Assembly: GCA_965153355.1 (NCBI GenBank)
Contig: OZ231126.1
Span: 54,870,001 to 54,934,000, forward strand
Source of the DNA: Flaccisagitta enflata
Taxonomy: Eukaryota > Chaetognatha > Sagittoidea > Aphragmophora
DNA length: 64,000 bases
Reading direction: 5' to 3'
The notes beneath the pieces are model-generated. The model was given only the letters and a program-made list of their open reading frames with translations. It was not told where the DNA came from and searched no databases. The number at the start of each line of letters is the position of its first letter. Positions within the stretch are counted from its first letter, which is position 1. Shown here piece by piece: positions 28,072 through 60,730 of this stretch. Made by a program: the position numbers and the translations under genes.

Positions 28072-29238
28072 CACCCCCCTCTGGATAGCCCCCCAAAGAA
28101 AAACCAAAAAACCCATTCAGGGGACCCCCAAAACTATCATCTAGGATGACTTGGCTACACAAAACAACATCAGACTAAATCATTTGAAGGCAAAATTTGG
28201 GAAAAAGTCACTTTTTATGCAAAAATCATGCATTTTTTGCCATGTTTCGCACTTTCACGGTTCATACAGCTTCCAAAATTAAAAGAAATATCTAAAAAGT
28301 GTAAGAATAGCTAATGTGTAACTGGTTTTACCTTTTCAAGCTAGTTTGGATGGATATTTGAAAGATTAGAGCAAAAAAAATCATTTTGAACTAGAAAATT
28401 GAGCTTTTTTCAGCATTCTTTTGCCTGAAATCATTCAAGTTACATCAATAAGCCTGTAAACTATAAAAAGTGTGTGGGAACAGTTGAAATACATATGGTT
28501 TTACCATTTTAAGTTAGTTTGAAGAAAAAAAAACCCAATGAAATAAGATTTTTTTAGTATTTTGAAGATTTAATCTGATTTCAAATATATTTAAAAATAC
28601 AGAATATTGACATACATATAAGAATATATGTAATAGTGAAATGTGTGTTTATGTACTTTACTGTAGGTAATATATATTTTACTTGTATGAAATAGTTTTG
28701 AAGTATTGATAACATTTCAGCTTGAAAATAGTAAAAAAAGTTTAAATTTATTGTTTTTAAGTCAGTTAGCTTTTGAGAGTTAAATATTTCTTCAAACTAA
28801 CTTAAAACGGTAAAACCATATGAATTTCAATTGTTCCCACACACTTTTTATAGTTTACAGGCTTGTTGACGTAGCTTGAATGATTTTAAGCAAAAGAATG
28901 CTTAAAAAAACTTGATTTTCTGGTTTTAAGTGATTTTTTTGGCTCTAATCTTTGAAATATCCATCCAAACTAGCTTGAAAAGGTAAAACTAGTTACACAT
29001 TAGCTAATCTTACACTTTTTAAATTTTTTCTAAAGTTTTGGAAGCTGTATGAACCATGAAAGTGCCAAATATGGCAAAAAATGCTTGAAATTTGCATAAA
29101 AAGTGACTTTTTCCCAAATTTTGCAGCTGATTTAGTCTGATGTTGTTTTGTGTAGCCAAGACATCCTAGATGATAGTTTTTGGGGTCCCCAGAATGGGTT
29201 TTTTGGTTTTTCTTTGGGGGGCTATCCAGAGGGGGGTG
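28072..29238. mobile_element. Non-autonomous element with about 480-bp terminal inverted repeats and GCTG target duplication
   Basis: The ends read CACCCCCCTCTGGATAGCCC on the left and its reverse complement on the right, ending at 29238. The arms can be followed inward for about 480 bp to GTTTGAAGAAA. GCTG at 28068-28071 recurs at 29239-29242. The roughly 200-bp centre is AT-rich and has no gene. It is shorter than and unrelated in sequence to the 21821 element, but both have long arms and 4-bp duplications. Confidence 0.8.
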
Positions 29239-29242
29239 GCTG

Positions 29243-29586
29243 TAAGAGAACCATAAGAACAAGGCGAACATTTTTCTGCCCGTTAAAGAACAGAATATTG
29301 CTGATTGAAATAAGACAAGGACGGTGTGGATGGGTTTACCACCCCCAAATCCGCAAGCAAACTGGCTGATGCGCGACCTATAATGAACCTGAGCGAGCCC
29401 ATGGGAAAAACGAATTGAGACACATAATTGGTCTCGGAAACGAAGGTGTAAATTTAGAACAAAGGCTCTTTTAGCTTCTTAGGAAACAATTCACGACGGT
29501 CTATCGACCAAGAGAAAATACTACAGCCCATGGGAAAAAATCTTGAGATCGAGTGGAGGCAATAAAAAGGATAATGATACCGGAGC

Positions 29587-29674
<88 letters not shown>

Positions 29675-30200
29675 AGACAGTGAAACAGAGAGACAGTGGG
29701 GGGGGAGATAAATGAATTCGAAGGGAAAGACCAACAAGGTATAGAATCGGAACAAACATTGTCCGGAACGAAAGCAAATTTTGAGCCTACCCAGAGGGGG
29801 GAAGGGATTAAAACACGAGGTCTATCCACATGGATTCTCTGTTTACCTTCCCCCGTCTCTTGAGAGGTCAAGGGAAGGGTGATCGCGGATCGACTCAACT
29901 GCCCAACGGCGAATATCTTTTCATAGATAGCCTGCCGAAGACCATCGCATGCAAATGAAGATCGAGGATGAACTTAAAGATCCAAATCAACCAAAGGAAG
30001 ACACAATCGGGGATGATCAATCGTGAGGCTATGAGTAAACGTTGATCATTCAGGCCACTGCATTGGCACTAGATTCATTGTTATAATCAATCCAACCTAA
30101 ATACATTTAAATCCCGCGCTAACGGATTTCAAGGGACTAACAAATCTTACCTGTTATAGGCGGAATTTTGTTATTGCCAATATACAATATAGGAAATATA
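29243..30200. other. Intergenic, with a (GA)n tract
   Basis: (GA)n runs from about 29591 to 29670. Nothing else is recognisable. CT-strand frames of Ser-Leu repeats are artefacts. Confidence 0.6.
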
Positions 30201-30204
30201 ACAA

Positions 30205-31036
30205 GTGACGCCGGGTCACAATATTGTTGTGGATGGGTGGGCAGGGGCATCCAACCCCCATCCACACCCAAACCCACCCCCAACGGCCAACACTCAAACA
30301 TACACAAAAGGCGCAAAGGCGTTAGATGGTCAGCGATACCCGTTGCTCCTATGAATGTGTTGATGTGTGATGGTGAGGGGCAGCGGCCCCGAAATAAGTT
30401 TTGTGGATCTAAGCTTGAATTTGAGCATCCATAATGGTATTTGAGCCTCGAGGCCGGGGTTTGAGCCTCAAGGATTGGAATGGAGCCTCAAGGCTGGGAT
30501 TTGAGCCTCAAGGCTGGGGTTTGAGCCTCGAGGATAGGATTTGCGCCTGGAGGTTAGGAATTGAGCCTGGAGGTTGGGATGTGAGCCTCAAGGTTGGGAT
30601 TTGAGTCTTAAGGCTAGGATTCGAGTCATGAGTCTAGATTTTGGGCCTTGAGGCTAGAATTTGGGCCTTGAGGCTAGAATTTGGGCCTCAAGGCTAGGAT
30701 TTGAGCCTCAAGGTTGGGATTTGGGTCTCAAGGCTGGGATTTTTGACCCTCAAGGCTAGGATATAAGCTTCGAAGGAGAAGGAATTGGGGCCAGATAGCC
30801 AGATTTTGAGCCTTGAAGCTGGATTTTGGGTTTTTATGCTCAAGGTTTGAGGGGGAGGAGGAGAAGGAGGAGGAGAGGAGAAGGAGAACTTCTCCTGTGT
30901 GAAAGCATAGGTCATCATGCCCCTTTGGGCCACTGCCCTAAAGTATCAAAATGAGTTTTCCCACTTTTAACACCATGACCCCGGATAGACGGACCGACGG
31001 ACAAAGCCTCTTATAGAGTTGCGTGTCAGCAACTAA
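30205..31036 (+). mobile_element. Hairpin-family subfamily A element split by an internal minisatellite
   Basis: The 5' part (30205-30300) reads GTGACGCCGGGTCACAATAT and GGATGGGTGGGCAGGGGCAT. The 3' part (30945-31036) reads TGAGTTTTCCCACTTTTAAC, then GACGGACCGACGGACAAAGC and the hairpin AGTTGC-GTGTCA-GCAACT followed by AAAAGG. About 640 bp separates them, mostly a 21-bp tandem repeat that other copies lack. Confidence 0.75.
30410..30840. repeat. About 20-bp minisatellite (TTGAGCCTCAAGGCTGGGAT)
   Basis: About twenty diverged units of TTGAGCCTCAAGGCTGGGAT lie inside the subfamily A element. Each unit contains the palindrome GAGCCTCAAGGCT-like core. No coding content. Confidence 0.85.
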
Positions 31037-31039
31037 AAG

Positions 31040-31600
31040 GGAAAAAGTTGGAGGGACTGTGAATTTATATTCAATTTACCACAATTCCGTTGGTGGCGGG
31101 TCCATTAGAACGTGGTTCAACGGTTTGTATTATGAAGCCTAAATTGCGATCAACCACGACTCAAACTGACAACCCGGGCGGAAGTTGGTCATCGCTCACA
31201 AAGAATTTTTTTCGTTATACATGAAGCATTTTTTTATAGACGTGGGAGAAAAAATGCGATCGTGGAGGTGATTAGTTCGCCTCGAAGTAAACCAAAGATG
31301 TGAATATGAAGCACGCGCGATGGCTAATCAGTTGAAGCAAGGAAGGCTCTTAAGAGAAGGGTATACGTATACGATTGAAAAGAGTGGGTAGAGGCAAAAA
31401 AAGAGTACTTTCACACATACATGTACCCATTGTCCAATCCCCAGTCAAAATGTTGTCAGAATAAATGGCGTCGCAGGCCAAATGAGTTCTGAAGAGAGAA
31501 AAACGCTCTAAATTTTTCTCAGATGGGTTCAATCTGGACGCAACATCGACGTGGGAGGCTTAACATTCCTAAGATGTTTCGACATATAATCCATTGAAAG
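31040..31600. other. Intergenic, nothing recognised
   Basis: No repeat structure or domain-bearing frame found between the split subfamily A element and the composite at 31605. Confidence 0.4.
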
Positions 31601-31604
31601 ATAA

Positions 31605-32181
31605 CAAGGCCGGATACACGGGCCAAGACGGTGCGCCGGGCGTTATTGATTCTTAGACCTATCCCTAGTTCCATCAGACCTATCCCTAGCTCTATCAGAC
31701 CTATCCCTAGCTCTATCAGACCTATCCTGAGCTCTATCAGGCCTATCCCAAGCTCTATCAGGCTTATCCCGGGCTCTATCAGACCTATCCCGAGCTCTAT
31801 CAGACCTATCCCCAGGCCTATCCGACCTATCACCAGACCTATCCAACCTATCCCCAGCTCGATCAGACCAAATCGTAGCTGATTATTTTAGTGGATGAAA
31901 TGACGAGTATCATCAATGATGAACGAAATGAGTATTACAATGATTTCAAACATTTTCAGTGATTTTTTATTCGAGCGTGACCGACGGAAGGACTGACGGA
32001 CACAGCCTCTCATAGAGGTGCTATGGTGCATCTGGGAATCATCCTAGCATATTTCTGAATCATTTCCAGTGATTTTTGCTTCTTTTCGAGAATTTCCATT
32101 CGAGCGTGACGTGACCGACCAACCGACCGACCAACCAACCGACAGACAGAGCTAGTTATAGAGGTGCTATGGCGCACCTAA
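31605..32181 (+). mobile_element. Composite hairpin-family element, subfamily C
   Basis: 5' end AACAAGGCCGGATACACGGG, then a 21-bp minisatellite, GATGAACGAAATGAGTATTA, GATTTCAAACATTTT, TTCGAGCGTGACCGACGG and a hairpin AGGTGC-TATGGT-GCATCT (32015-32032). A second unit (ATCATTTCCAGTGATTTTTG, CGAGCGTGAC, repeated CCAACCGACC) ends with the perfect hairpin AGGTGC-TATGGC-GCACCT (32162-32179) and AAAAAG. The same order occurs at 42715-44650. Confidence 0.75.
31655..31868. repeat. 21-bp minisatellite (CTATCCCTAGCTCTATCAGAC)
   Basis: About ten units of CTATCCCTAGCTCTATCAGAC sit within the composite element. The same unit forms 42745-43065, showing that it is an internal part of the mobile family rather than an independent satellite. 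Confidence 0.88.
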
Positions 32182-32184
32182 AAA

Positions 32185-33470
<1,286 letters not shown>

Positions 33471-34610
33471 CATACGTAGTAGATATCAAACTTTGCCACA
33501 ATTACTGAACATACAAAATATCAAGTTTATCATCTTTTACATGTTAACGCAAGAAGGGCACATCAGTTACTTCCAATTTGATGGGTCCATTGTCCAGATC
33601 TGAATGCAACTTCAAACTTCAGCGACTCTGCCCAAAAGGACGTGAAAGTAATCTCATCGCACTGCGAGCGAAAGTCTGATAAGTTCAACGTTTGCATTCA
33701 CAAATGAGGGGAAAGGAGAAACAGCCGCTGGAGCAAAGGGGGTTTGGTGAGGGGAAAGAAATTTTCCTTCTCAACTGGTCTTTGTTAAAATAATGTAAAT
33801 AAACCTTCGTCGAGAATCTCTCTTCATCTCTTGATCCTCGGCCTTCAAAGTACTCCTTAGAGTCTTGCTTCATTCGCGATGCCCTCTTGAAAATCGGATT
33901 GAAGAGAAGATTCTGACTCTTCCCGTCTCTCAGTATACCAAACTTTATCATCCTTTTTACGTCCCCGCCCTTTCCACCTTGCTTAAATCCTTCCATCCAT
34001 GCCTCTCGCAGTCCACGTTTGATACTTTTGTTAGATGGACATGGAGGGACGTGTGCGAATGATGTGTGTGAAGCAACAGTGTCGCGTGCACATTGATAGA
34101 ATAAGGGGGCGTTTCTAGTCAAAGACAATCGCGTTTTGAAAGGGCCACTCTGTCGCTCCCTACGTTCGTTCGCTCGCACCGCTCACTCCGCTCACTCACT
34201 CCACAGCGCTCTACTTTGTTACGCTCGCTACACTCGCTCGCTCTGTTCACAGGCTCGCTCAATCACTTCGCTCATTCCCTCATGGGACAGTTGAAATTCT
34301 TAAATATGTGTTCCCGCTGTTATCGCGTTTTACAGGTACAAACGCGTTTTGGGTCATTACTAGAAACGTGCCCTTATTTGTGAATGCAAACGTTGAACTT
34401 ATCAGACTTTCGCTCGCAGTGCGATGAGATTACTTTCACGTCCTTTTGGGCAGAGTCGCTGAAGTTTGAAGTTGCATTCAGATCTGGACAATGGACCCAT
34501 CGAATTGGAAGTAACTGATGTGCCCTTCTTGCGTTAACATGTAAAAGATGATAAACTTGATATTTTGTATGTTCAGTAATTGTGGCAAAGTTTGATATCT
34601 ACTACGTATG
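33471..34610. mobile_element. Non-autonomous element with about 240-bp terminal inverted repeats
   Basis: The left end CATACGTAGTAGATATCAAA is the reverse complement of the sequence ending at 34610. The arms run 33471-33708 and 34372-34610, nearly identical by eye, including CATCTTTTACATGTTAACGC and CAACGTTTGCATTCACAAAT. The 660-bp interior includes CGCTC-rich sequence (34150-34260) and no recognisable gene. A TA pair sits symmetrically near each end, but a target duplication cannot be decided. Confidence 0.8.
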
Positions 34611-34614
34611 CTTT

Positions 34615-35577
34615 TTGAGACTGTCTGAGACGAACTGTACCGCCAGCGAACATACTGTGCGGTACCCACAAAAGAGCTTTATTTTCATCTCGGTCGTTTT
34701 GGTTCTCGCCTCCCAGTGAGTCGCGTTCGGAAATCGAAAGACGGTTTTACGACATAATAAGTGATAAATAACGTCGAAGATTCGCGGTACGATGGATGGC
34801 AAGAATCGCCGGGGTCGATGCTCCACCATCGAAGTATTATTGACAGGTTCTCCAGTAGGAACGACGCACTAAAGGTAATGAATTAACTCATGCAAAGTAG
34901 GAGTAAGTGCTGGCAAAAATTAAGTCATAGCCACTAGATTTGGTTGGCTTTATTGTTGCTAAGAGGACAAGAATCTAGCAAGATGCCTTTGTATAGGTGC
35001 AGTAATCTCGGAACATTTCAACATAACTTCATTGCTTCAACTGCACCATTTTATGATTGCGTCATGTGCTCCATTTTATAAATGCACATCACTTCCCACT
35101 TTATTCTCTCATCCTTTCTCCCTTCCTCAAGCCACGCTTCGTCGTTCAGGAAACTGCGACCGCCCAGTGCCCCTTACAAATAAGATTTGGGGTCATTCAA
35201 GATTTCAATATTATTCCATTTCCAAGATAAACACGCAAATTCAAACGCAACCAATTGGAAACGATTCATCAAGAAAGAAATCGATCCTATCCCCCTTCCT
35301 GGAGGGGATAACGAGGGGAGAACACAGAATGCAGGGAGAGTTCAGATATTAGAAGGCCGGAGATTTGAAGAGAAAGGATGGAAGACAGAAAGAGAGAGTA
35401 AGAGGCAATGAAGACGATGAAAAGGAAGAGAAAGGAAAGGCAGAAAGATAAGAAAAGAAGTAAGAAAGTGAGAACGAAGAAAGAAAGACAGCGAGGAAGA
35501 CAGCGAGAAAGACAGACAGAGCGACAGACAGACAGAAACACAGACCTACAGAAAGAGAGAGAAAGAGACAGAAAGAC

Positions 35578-35618
<41 letters not shown>

Positions 35619-36640
35619 TCAGGTTTCCAGTGGAGAACCACCGGCCAACCCCACCCCGAACTGAATAGGTATGCTCCGTCGTCAATATGCCTAACTTCCC
35701 TTTCCATTTGAAACCTAGGTAAATCCTAAAACATTTCCAGCCGCTGGACCAATTCTCTGCGGTCACTGCCGCGGCATCTCCAGCTTAAATCTACAAGGGC
35801 GCGGCAGGTATAAACTCAATAACATAACATTAGATTAAGCCAAAGCGGCTAGGACTCCGTATAAGGAGGTTATGAATACGAAGCAATGAGAGTAATACCA
35901 AAGGAAACTGGGACAAGCTTCAGTGTCGAAAATACAATACTAGAATTGAGTATTTGGCAATAGAGTGGTGACAATTTCAAGTCAAACCTGAACACGCAGA
36001 CTAATGAGCGACTTGTAGAAAAACGCAAGACATTCGGAGAGAGCAATTTCAACATACAATACCAATCGACAAACATTGCGCCGAGTTTGTCAGTCGGGCA
36101 AGGTCACGACCTGATCCAATTTCTCCAACAGATTTGAGGAGTTTTGTTTATTTTGCGATTGTTTATCGCGGACACGTCATTGTAAAGGACGGTAAGAAAA
36201 GAAGTGAGTGAAAAGTTGATTAACCGCACATCCGCCAGTGTCCAGATTAACAGTCAAGAAAAACTCGTTTTTTTAGTTTCGCCCAGCGAAGAGGTTGAAT
36301 GACACTGCTACATGATCAGCGTTTGAAACCCAATTATGTTGGTATACTATCTGAAATGTAAACAAATATAGGTATAACAATACGTGATTTCCAACAATAA
36401 TTCTGAGTGAAGGAGACTATGGCTAGTAAACCATCTCGCTTGCATAGTTTATCCTGAATTCCGCGGTGCAATGAGCGTTCAGAGTGAAAAAAAAATCCAT
36501 AAAAATTAGAGAAGAGAAAAAATGGTGGAAACAAAGCTGTGTAGAGAGGGGCACGTCAATAATTATTATTCAAACTATCACATTTAGGGTGAAAGTAAAA
36601 AATTACGTCTAACCCGGGAGAAGTGGAATTTTCTTTCATA
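34615..36640. other. Intergenic, with a GA-rich tract
   Basis: Positions 35380-35617 are GAAAG/GACAG/(GA)n. No domain-bearing frame and no clear mobile element were found in the rest. Confidence 0.5.
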
Positions 36641-36642
36641 TA

Positions 36643-36835
36643 ACAAGGCCGGACACACGGCTACCCAAGTCGCGCGCGGATGGGCAGGGGCAATGAAAAG
36701 AGGGCAAATGAAAAATTTGGGCAGGGACAGTTGAAAACGCCGGTATAAGCCAAAAAGAAGAGAGTTACGACCAACCGACCGACAGATCAACCGTTAGACC
36801 TAGCGGGTAATAGAGTCTTGCGCATGCGATGAGAA
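36643..36835 (+). mobile_element. Hairpin-family subfamily B element, decayed 3' end
   Basis: 5' end AACAAGGCCGGACACACGGC, then TACCCAAGTCGCGCGCGGAT and GGGCAGGGGCAAT. The GACC/GACA stretch is at 36770-36800 (ACCAACCGACCGACAGATCA). The 3' end has only TAGAGTCTTGCGCATGCGAT, a decayed hairpin. Confidence 0.65.
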
Positions 36836-37147
36836 TCATCGGGGGAATGATGAAAAAATTGCTATCGATTACTGACAAAATTAAATTGATAATTTGAAAT
36901 TTTGAATACTACAGCTCCAGAATGATTTCCAAAATAACATCAATATAAGGGTTTGAAAATCAACTCTCCAGTCGTTTATCCCTCACAGTATCATGCGAAA
37001 CGTTACCGGATAGGGAAAAAATGTCTTTATCTGATGGGTCTCCTTTACAGAATCGGTCACGGTTAACAAAACAAAGTCTTTTGGTTGAGATTGCTCCTTT
37101 CCAGATAGAGTGCGAGAAACAAAAATTCCGATTAAAGGTTGATTTCA

Positions 37148-57115
<19,968 letters not shown>

Positions 57116-58148
57116 CTTTCTTTATACCTGAAATGGAAGTCACGCAGGAATTCAGGCGTTTAAAGTAGATTACAGAAGATGGAAAGTGCAGCATGACAGA
57201 ACTGAAATCAAACCTAGGTGTTCAAGCATCCAGCATGTTGATATTTACTTTAATCTGTTTAATGAAACCGCAATCTACTTATAATCACAAACATGTACCT
57301 GCTTTGTCGATATTGCCCAGTAAAAGTATACAACTATACGTTTACATCATTAGGCTGGCAAGAATCTCTTTTGCCTGACTATCTCAAAACCCAGCGTCAA
57401 TATCAGTCACTTTTGAGACAAGCATGTTCAATTCCAGCGACATCAATATACCTGAAAGAGATGACCATAACAACTAAAATGGGATAATAATTATAATAAA
57501 TTATCATTATCACCAAGGGAACAAAAAGTAATCATGGGACAAACATGAAAACTACTTACGTCAAGAGAACGGTCTTTCTGTCATCCTATCTCGCAAAATA
57601 AAGAAAGCCCGTTTAAATATAAAACGAAGACCAAAATGAAAACGTAACATAAAAGTAACGTAAAAGTAATGCTGAAAAATAATAAATAGGACGCAAGTAA
57701 AACATTAAAATCCGAAATTTTGGGCGGGTAGACAAGCTACCAAGTCCCAAAAAATAAAGCGCGAAACGGGGGACGATGTTTGATAAATGAGCATTTAAGA
57801 GGATCAAGTAAGAAAATTCACAGTTTAAAAAAACTTCAAAGGAAATACTGGACAACTAAATATTGGAGACAACGATACAACAATACTATTTCTTGTAATT
57901 CGGCTGGTGATGTGAAAAGGATGAATCAAAAATGGTAACCCTTCCGCGTGGGTGTGTCAATAGGTAGTTCTTTAGATCATTGAATATTTATATGCAAGCT
58001 ACAAAATGATATATAATGAACATTAATTTTTTTGTTTTTTAAAATTTCATTTAGCTTTTATTTTTTATCTAACCCTATTTTGCTATTAATTTGCACAGAT
58101 TGACATATTTGAATGTAATTGAACTAGAAGCCCCTTTCGAAAACGCCC
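57116..58148. other. Region upstream of ATAD2
   Basis: Presumed 5' leader and promoter of ATAD2. An AG at 57137, before GTATAAAGAAAG and the start codon, could be a leader-intron acceptor. No other gene and no assignable promoter element were found. Confidence 0.4.
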
Positions 58149-58708
58149 AGGGGTGTATATAGTTCCATGATCTTTGATTGTTTCCCCCCCTGCCTTTGAT
58201 TTTCTTCCCAGCGAAGCGTCGCGTTGCTTTACAAAATCTATGATTTTCTTGCCCAAAAAGCAATAAAACAGTGTTTTGAAGGTTTAAATAGTAGCAATGT
58301 AAACGAAAAAAAAAAATTTTCTCCAAACCAATAATGACCTTTATGAGTCGATGCAGTATTGCAAGGGCTTTCATTTGATACCTTGTAACACACATTTTTT
58401 TGTATTTTATGTCGTTGTGACTAAAAAGTTGTAAAATTGCCCTATTGGGTGTTTCTGCCTACTTTTTCTTGATCACTGTCACTCTCTTCTTGGCTATTCG
58501 ATGGACTAGATTTGCCAAAGAAGAACACAAATATTGTGTTTATTGGGGAAAAAGGTAAAATGCCCATTTTCATTGAAAAAGGCAATTAACAGCAATGCTA
58601 AACAAATAATGGGAAAAGGCCCAACCATGAAATACGCTAAATTCATATGACAAGTATGTAGAATTGGCTGATGACCACACTGATGCTAATTGTATCTCTC
58701 GCGCTTTT

Positions 58709-58756
<48 letters not shown>

Positions 58757-59892
58757 TTGCTGTTTTTGTTTTTTTTTTGTTGTTTTTGTTATTGTTGTTT
58801 TTGTTGTGATTGTTTTTGTGGTTGCTGTTGTTATTGCCCTTGTGGTTGTTTTTTGTTGTTGTTGTTGTTGTTGTTTGTTGTTGTTGTTGTTGTTACTGAC
58901 ATTATTGTTGCTTTCATTGTTTTCTTGCTGTTGTTGTTGTTGTTGTCAGTTTTGCTATTATTGTTCTCTCTGATGATGTCATTGTTGTTGATCTCATTGT
59001 TGTTCTCATTGTTGTTGTTATTGTTGTTATTGTGCTCGTTGTTGTGGTTTGCGTTGTTGTTTGCATTGTTATTGTTGCCGTTTACATTTTTGTTCTCCAT
59101 TTTGTTTCATTGTTTTTTTTTGTGTGTGGCAGTTTTTTTTATTTCAAGGTCTTGTTACTTTTGCCTTTGATTTGATCCTTCCTGACTGCGCACAAATAGG
59201 GTACAACATGAAAATTTGACAAATTCTTGCACATGACTACTTCAGCCATGATAAGGTGAAAAAAAGGTATAAGATGCGCGCTACAAGAAAAATGGAACGA
59301 TCAAAAAGTGTAACATTTTTCTTTGGTTGCAACTTTGGTGAAATCATATGCTGTTTCTTTTTTTTATTGCGTCAACGGGCGTTGTCATGGAGTAAAAACG
59401 AAAACAGATTTGAATTGGTCATACTCTGGGGATATAACATGCAGCCTACATTACCTTACATCGCCCAAGTTTAGCCATAATAGCCCTTTCTTCTAAGCTT
59501 CCTCATTTCCTTGATTATTTACTCAATTTTTTTGAAGAAAAAAAATCACCCAGACATGATTTTGGCCAAAAATGAATGAAATTCACTGCATATGGACAAT
59601 ATTATTCCATATTTGTTGCGTGGGATCTATTCAAACGCAGGGAAAAAAATCCGACATAGCCTTTTCTTTTGCACTTGCGAGGAACCAACCCAAGTTGACC
59701 TCCCTATAAATAGTGAAAAATTGTGTTTTACAAATCAGTATTCATGATTTGCTACTGCCATAAGTTTTATTTTCTCAAAATTTTCTTTTTTTCTCTTTTT
59801 TTATTAAGTTTCCTTCCTCACCTCCAAACCCTTTGATTATTGTCCTCCCCCACCAGGGGGGGGGGAGGAATGCAGAACTATATACAGGCCTG
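58149..59892. mobile_element. Long hAT-type element related to the 42037 MITE
   Basis: Left end CAGGGGTGTATATAGTT and right end AACTATATACAGGCCTG match the 42037-42365 ends. Flanks AAAACGCC and AAAACTAC agree at 6 of 8 positions. Shared inner parts include CCTTTGATTTTCTTCCC and the poly-C CCACC poly-G block. About 1.7 kb, mostly a (TTG)n array at 58708-59095 and AT-rich DNA, with no transposase seen. Confidence 0.65.
58708..59095. repeat. (TTG)n-rich tract
   Basis: Runs of TTG with TTT, CTG and ATTG interruptions inside the long hAT-type element. The Leu- and Asn-rich frames are artefacts. Confidence 0.9.
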
Positions 59893-60730
59893 AAAACTAC
59901 AGCAATAATTGAAACTATAGCCCTAAAAAAAAACAGCACTGATAATGAAAAAAACTTACTCAAGCATGGCACATGGTCAACGATACCCGTTACCCAGCTT
60001 AGAGTGATCGACTGAAGAATGAAGAGACGATAATTGATTTTTGAAAGAAAATCTTTAAACCAGTTCTTCTATATCCACTTACTCTTTAATAACGATGGTG
60101 AAACCAAGAGAAACTTGTAAATATTGACACACCCAAGCCTTCAACTGCACGATGTTCCTCACCCCCTTTAATGAATAACGGCACGTAGCCAAAAATTTTA
60201 CCCTAAAGCAATACTTCTTAAAAGGAAATGCTGTGGCTATTAATGGCAGCCGTGGCCCTTAGTAAGCGGACAGGTCCACAAAATATGAGAACTGCTTAAA
60301 AGAGGATAAATCGGCTAAATCTAACTCGAGAATGGAGGGGGGGGGCTGAGTAATGAGAAGGGAGCAGAGCGCTTCTGTTTTATCAACAAAGTTGGTACTC
60401 ATAAATTAAAATATATGCCTGAGACGAGATTCGAACACGATAATACGGAGCCCGACAGAGAAACTGGGGTGATCTTTGCTCGAACATCAAAGAAAATTGC
60501 TCCCAACAACGTTTCTCGGGACATGCATTGAAAATCAGTCATAATCTTGAAAACTTAGATTTAAATTAATTGACCAAATATGCCAGATATGCGAATTCTT
60601 ATTAAACAAAATGCGTTATTGCAAAAAGTGCAAAATACCATGACGGTCATACAGACAAAGTTTTCCCCATGACGGAAACTCGATGACACAACTGAAAGAA
60701 AAGCAAAATGCAGTTTCACCCCCATCTGAG
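59893..60730. other. Downstream of the zinc-finger gene, nothing coding
   Basis: Presumed 3' flank of the zinc-finger gene, which stops at 60731. 60424-60445 (GAGACGAGATTCGAACACGA) contains a tRNA B-box-like string, but no full tRNA can be folded. Confidence 0.4.

Noticed and set aside
60418-60490. Possible tRNA gene on the minus strand (TTCGAATC T-loop-like string)
   Set aside because: The T-stem pairs poorly, no A box or anticodon arm can be placed, and acceptor ends do not match.
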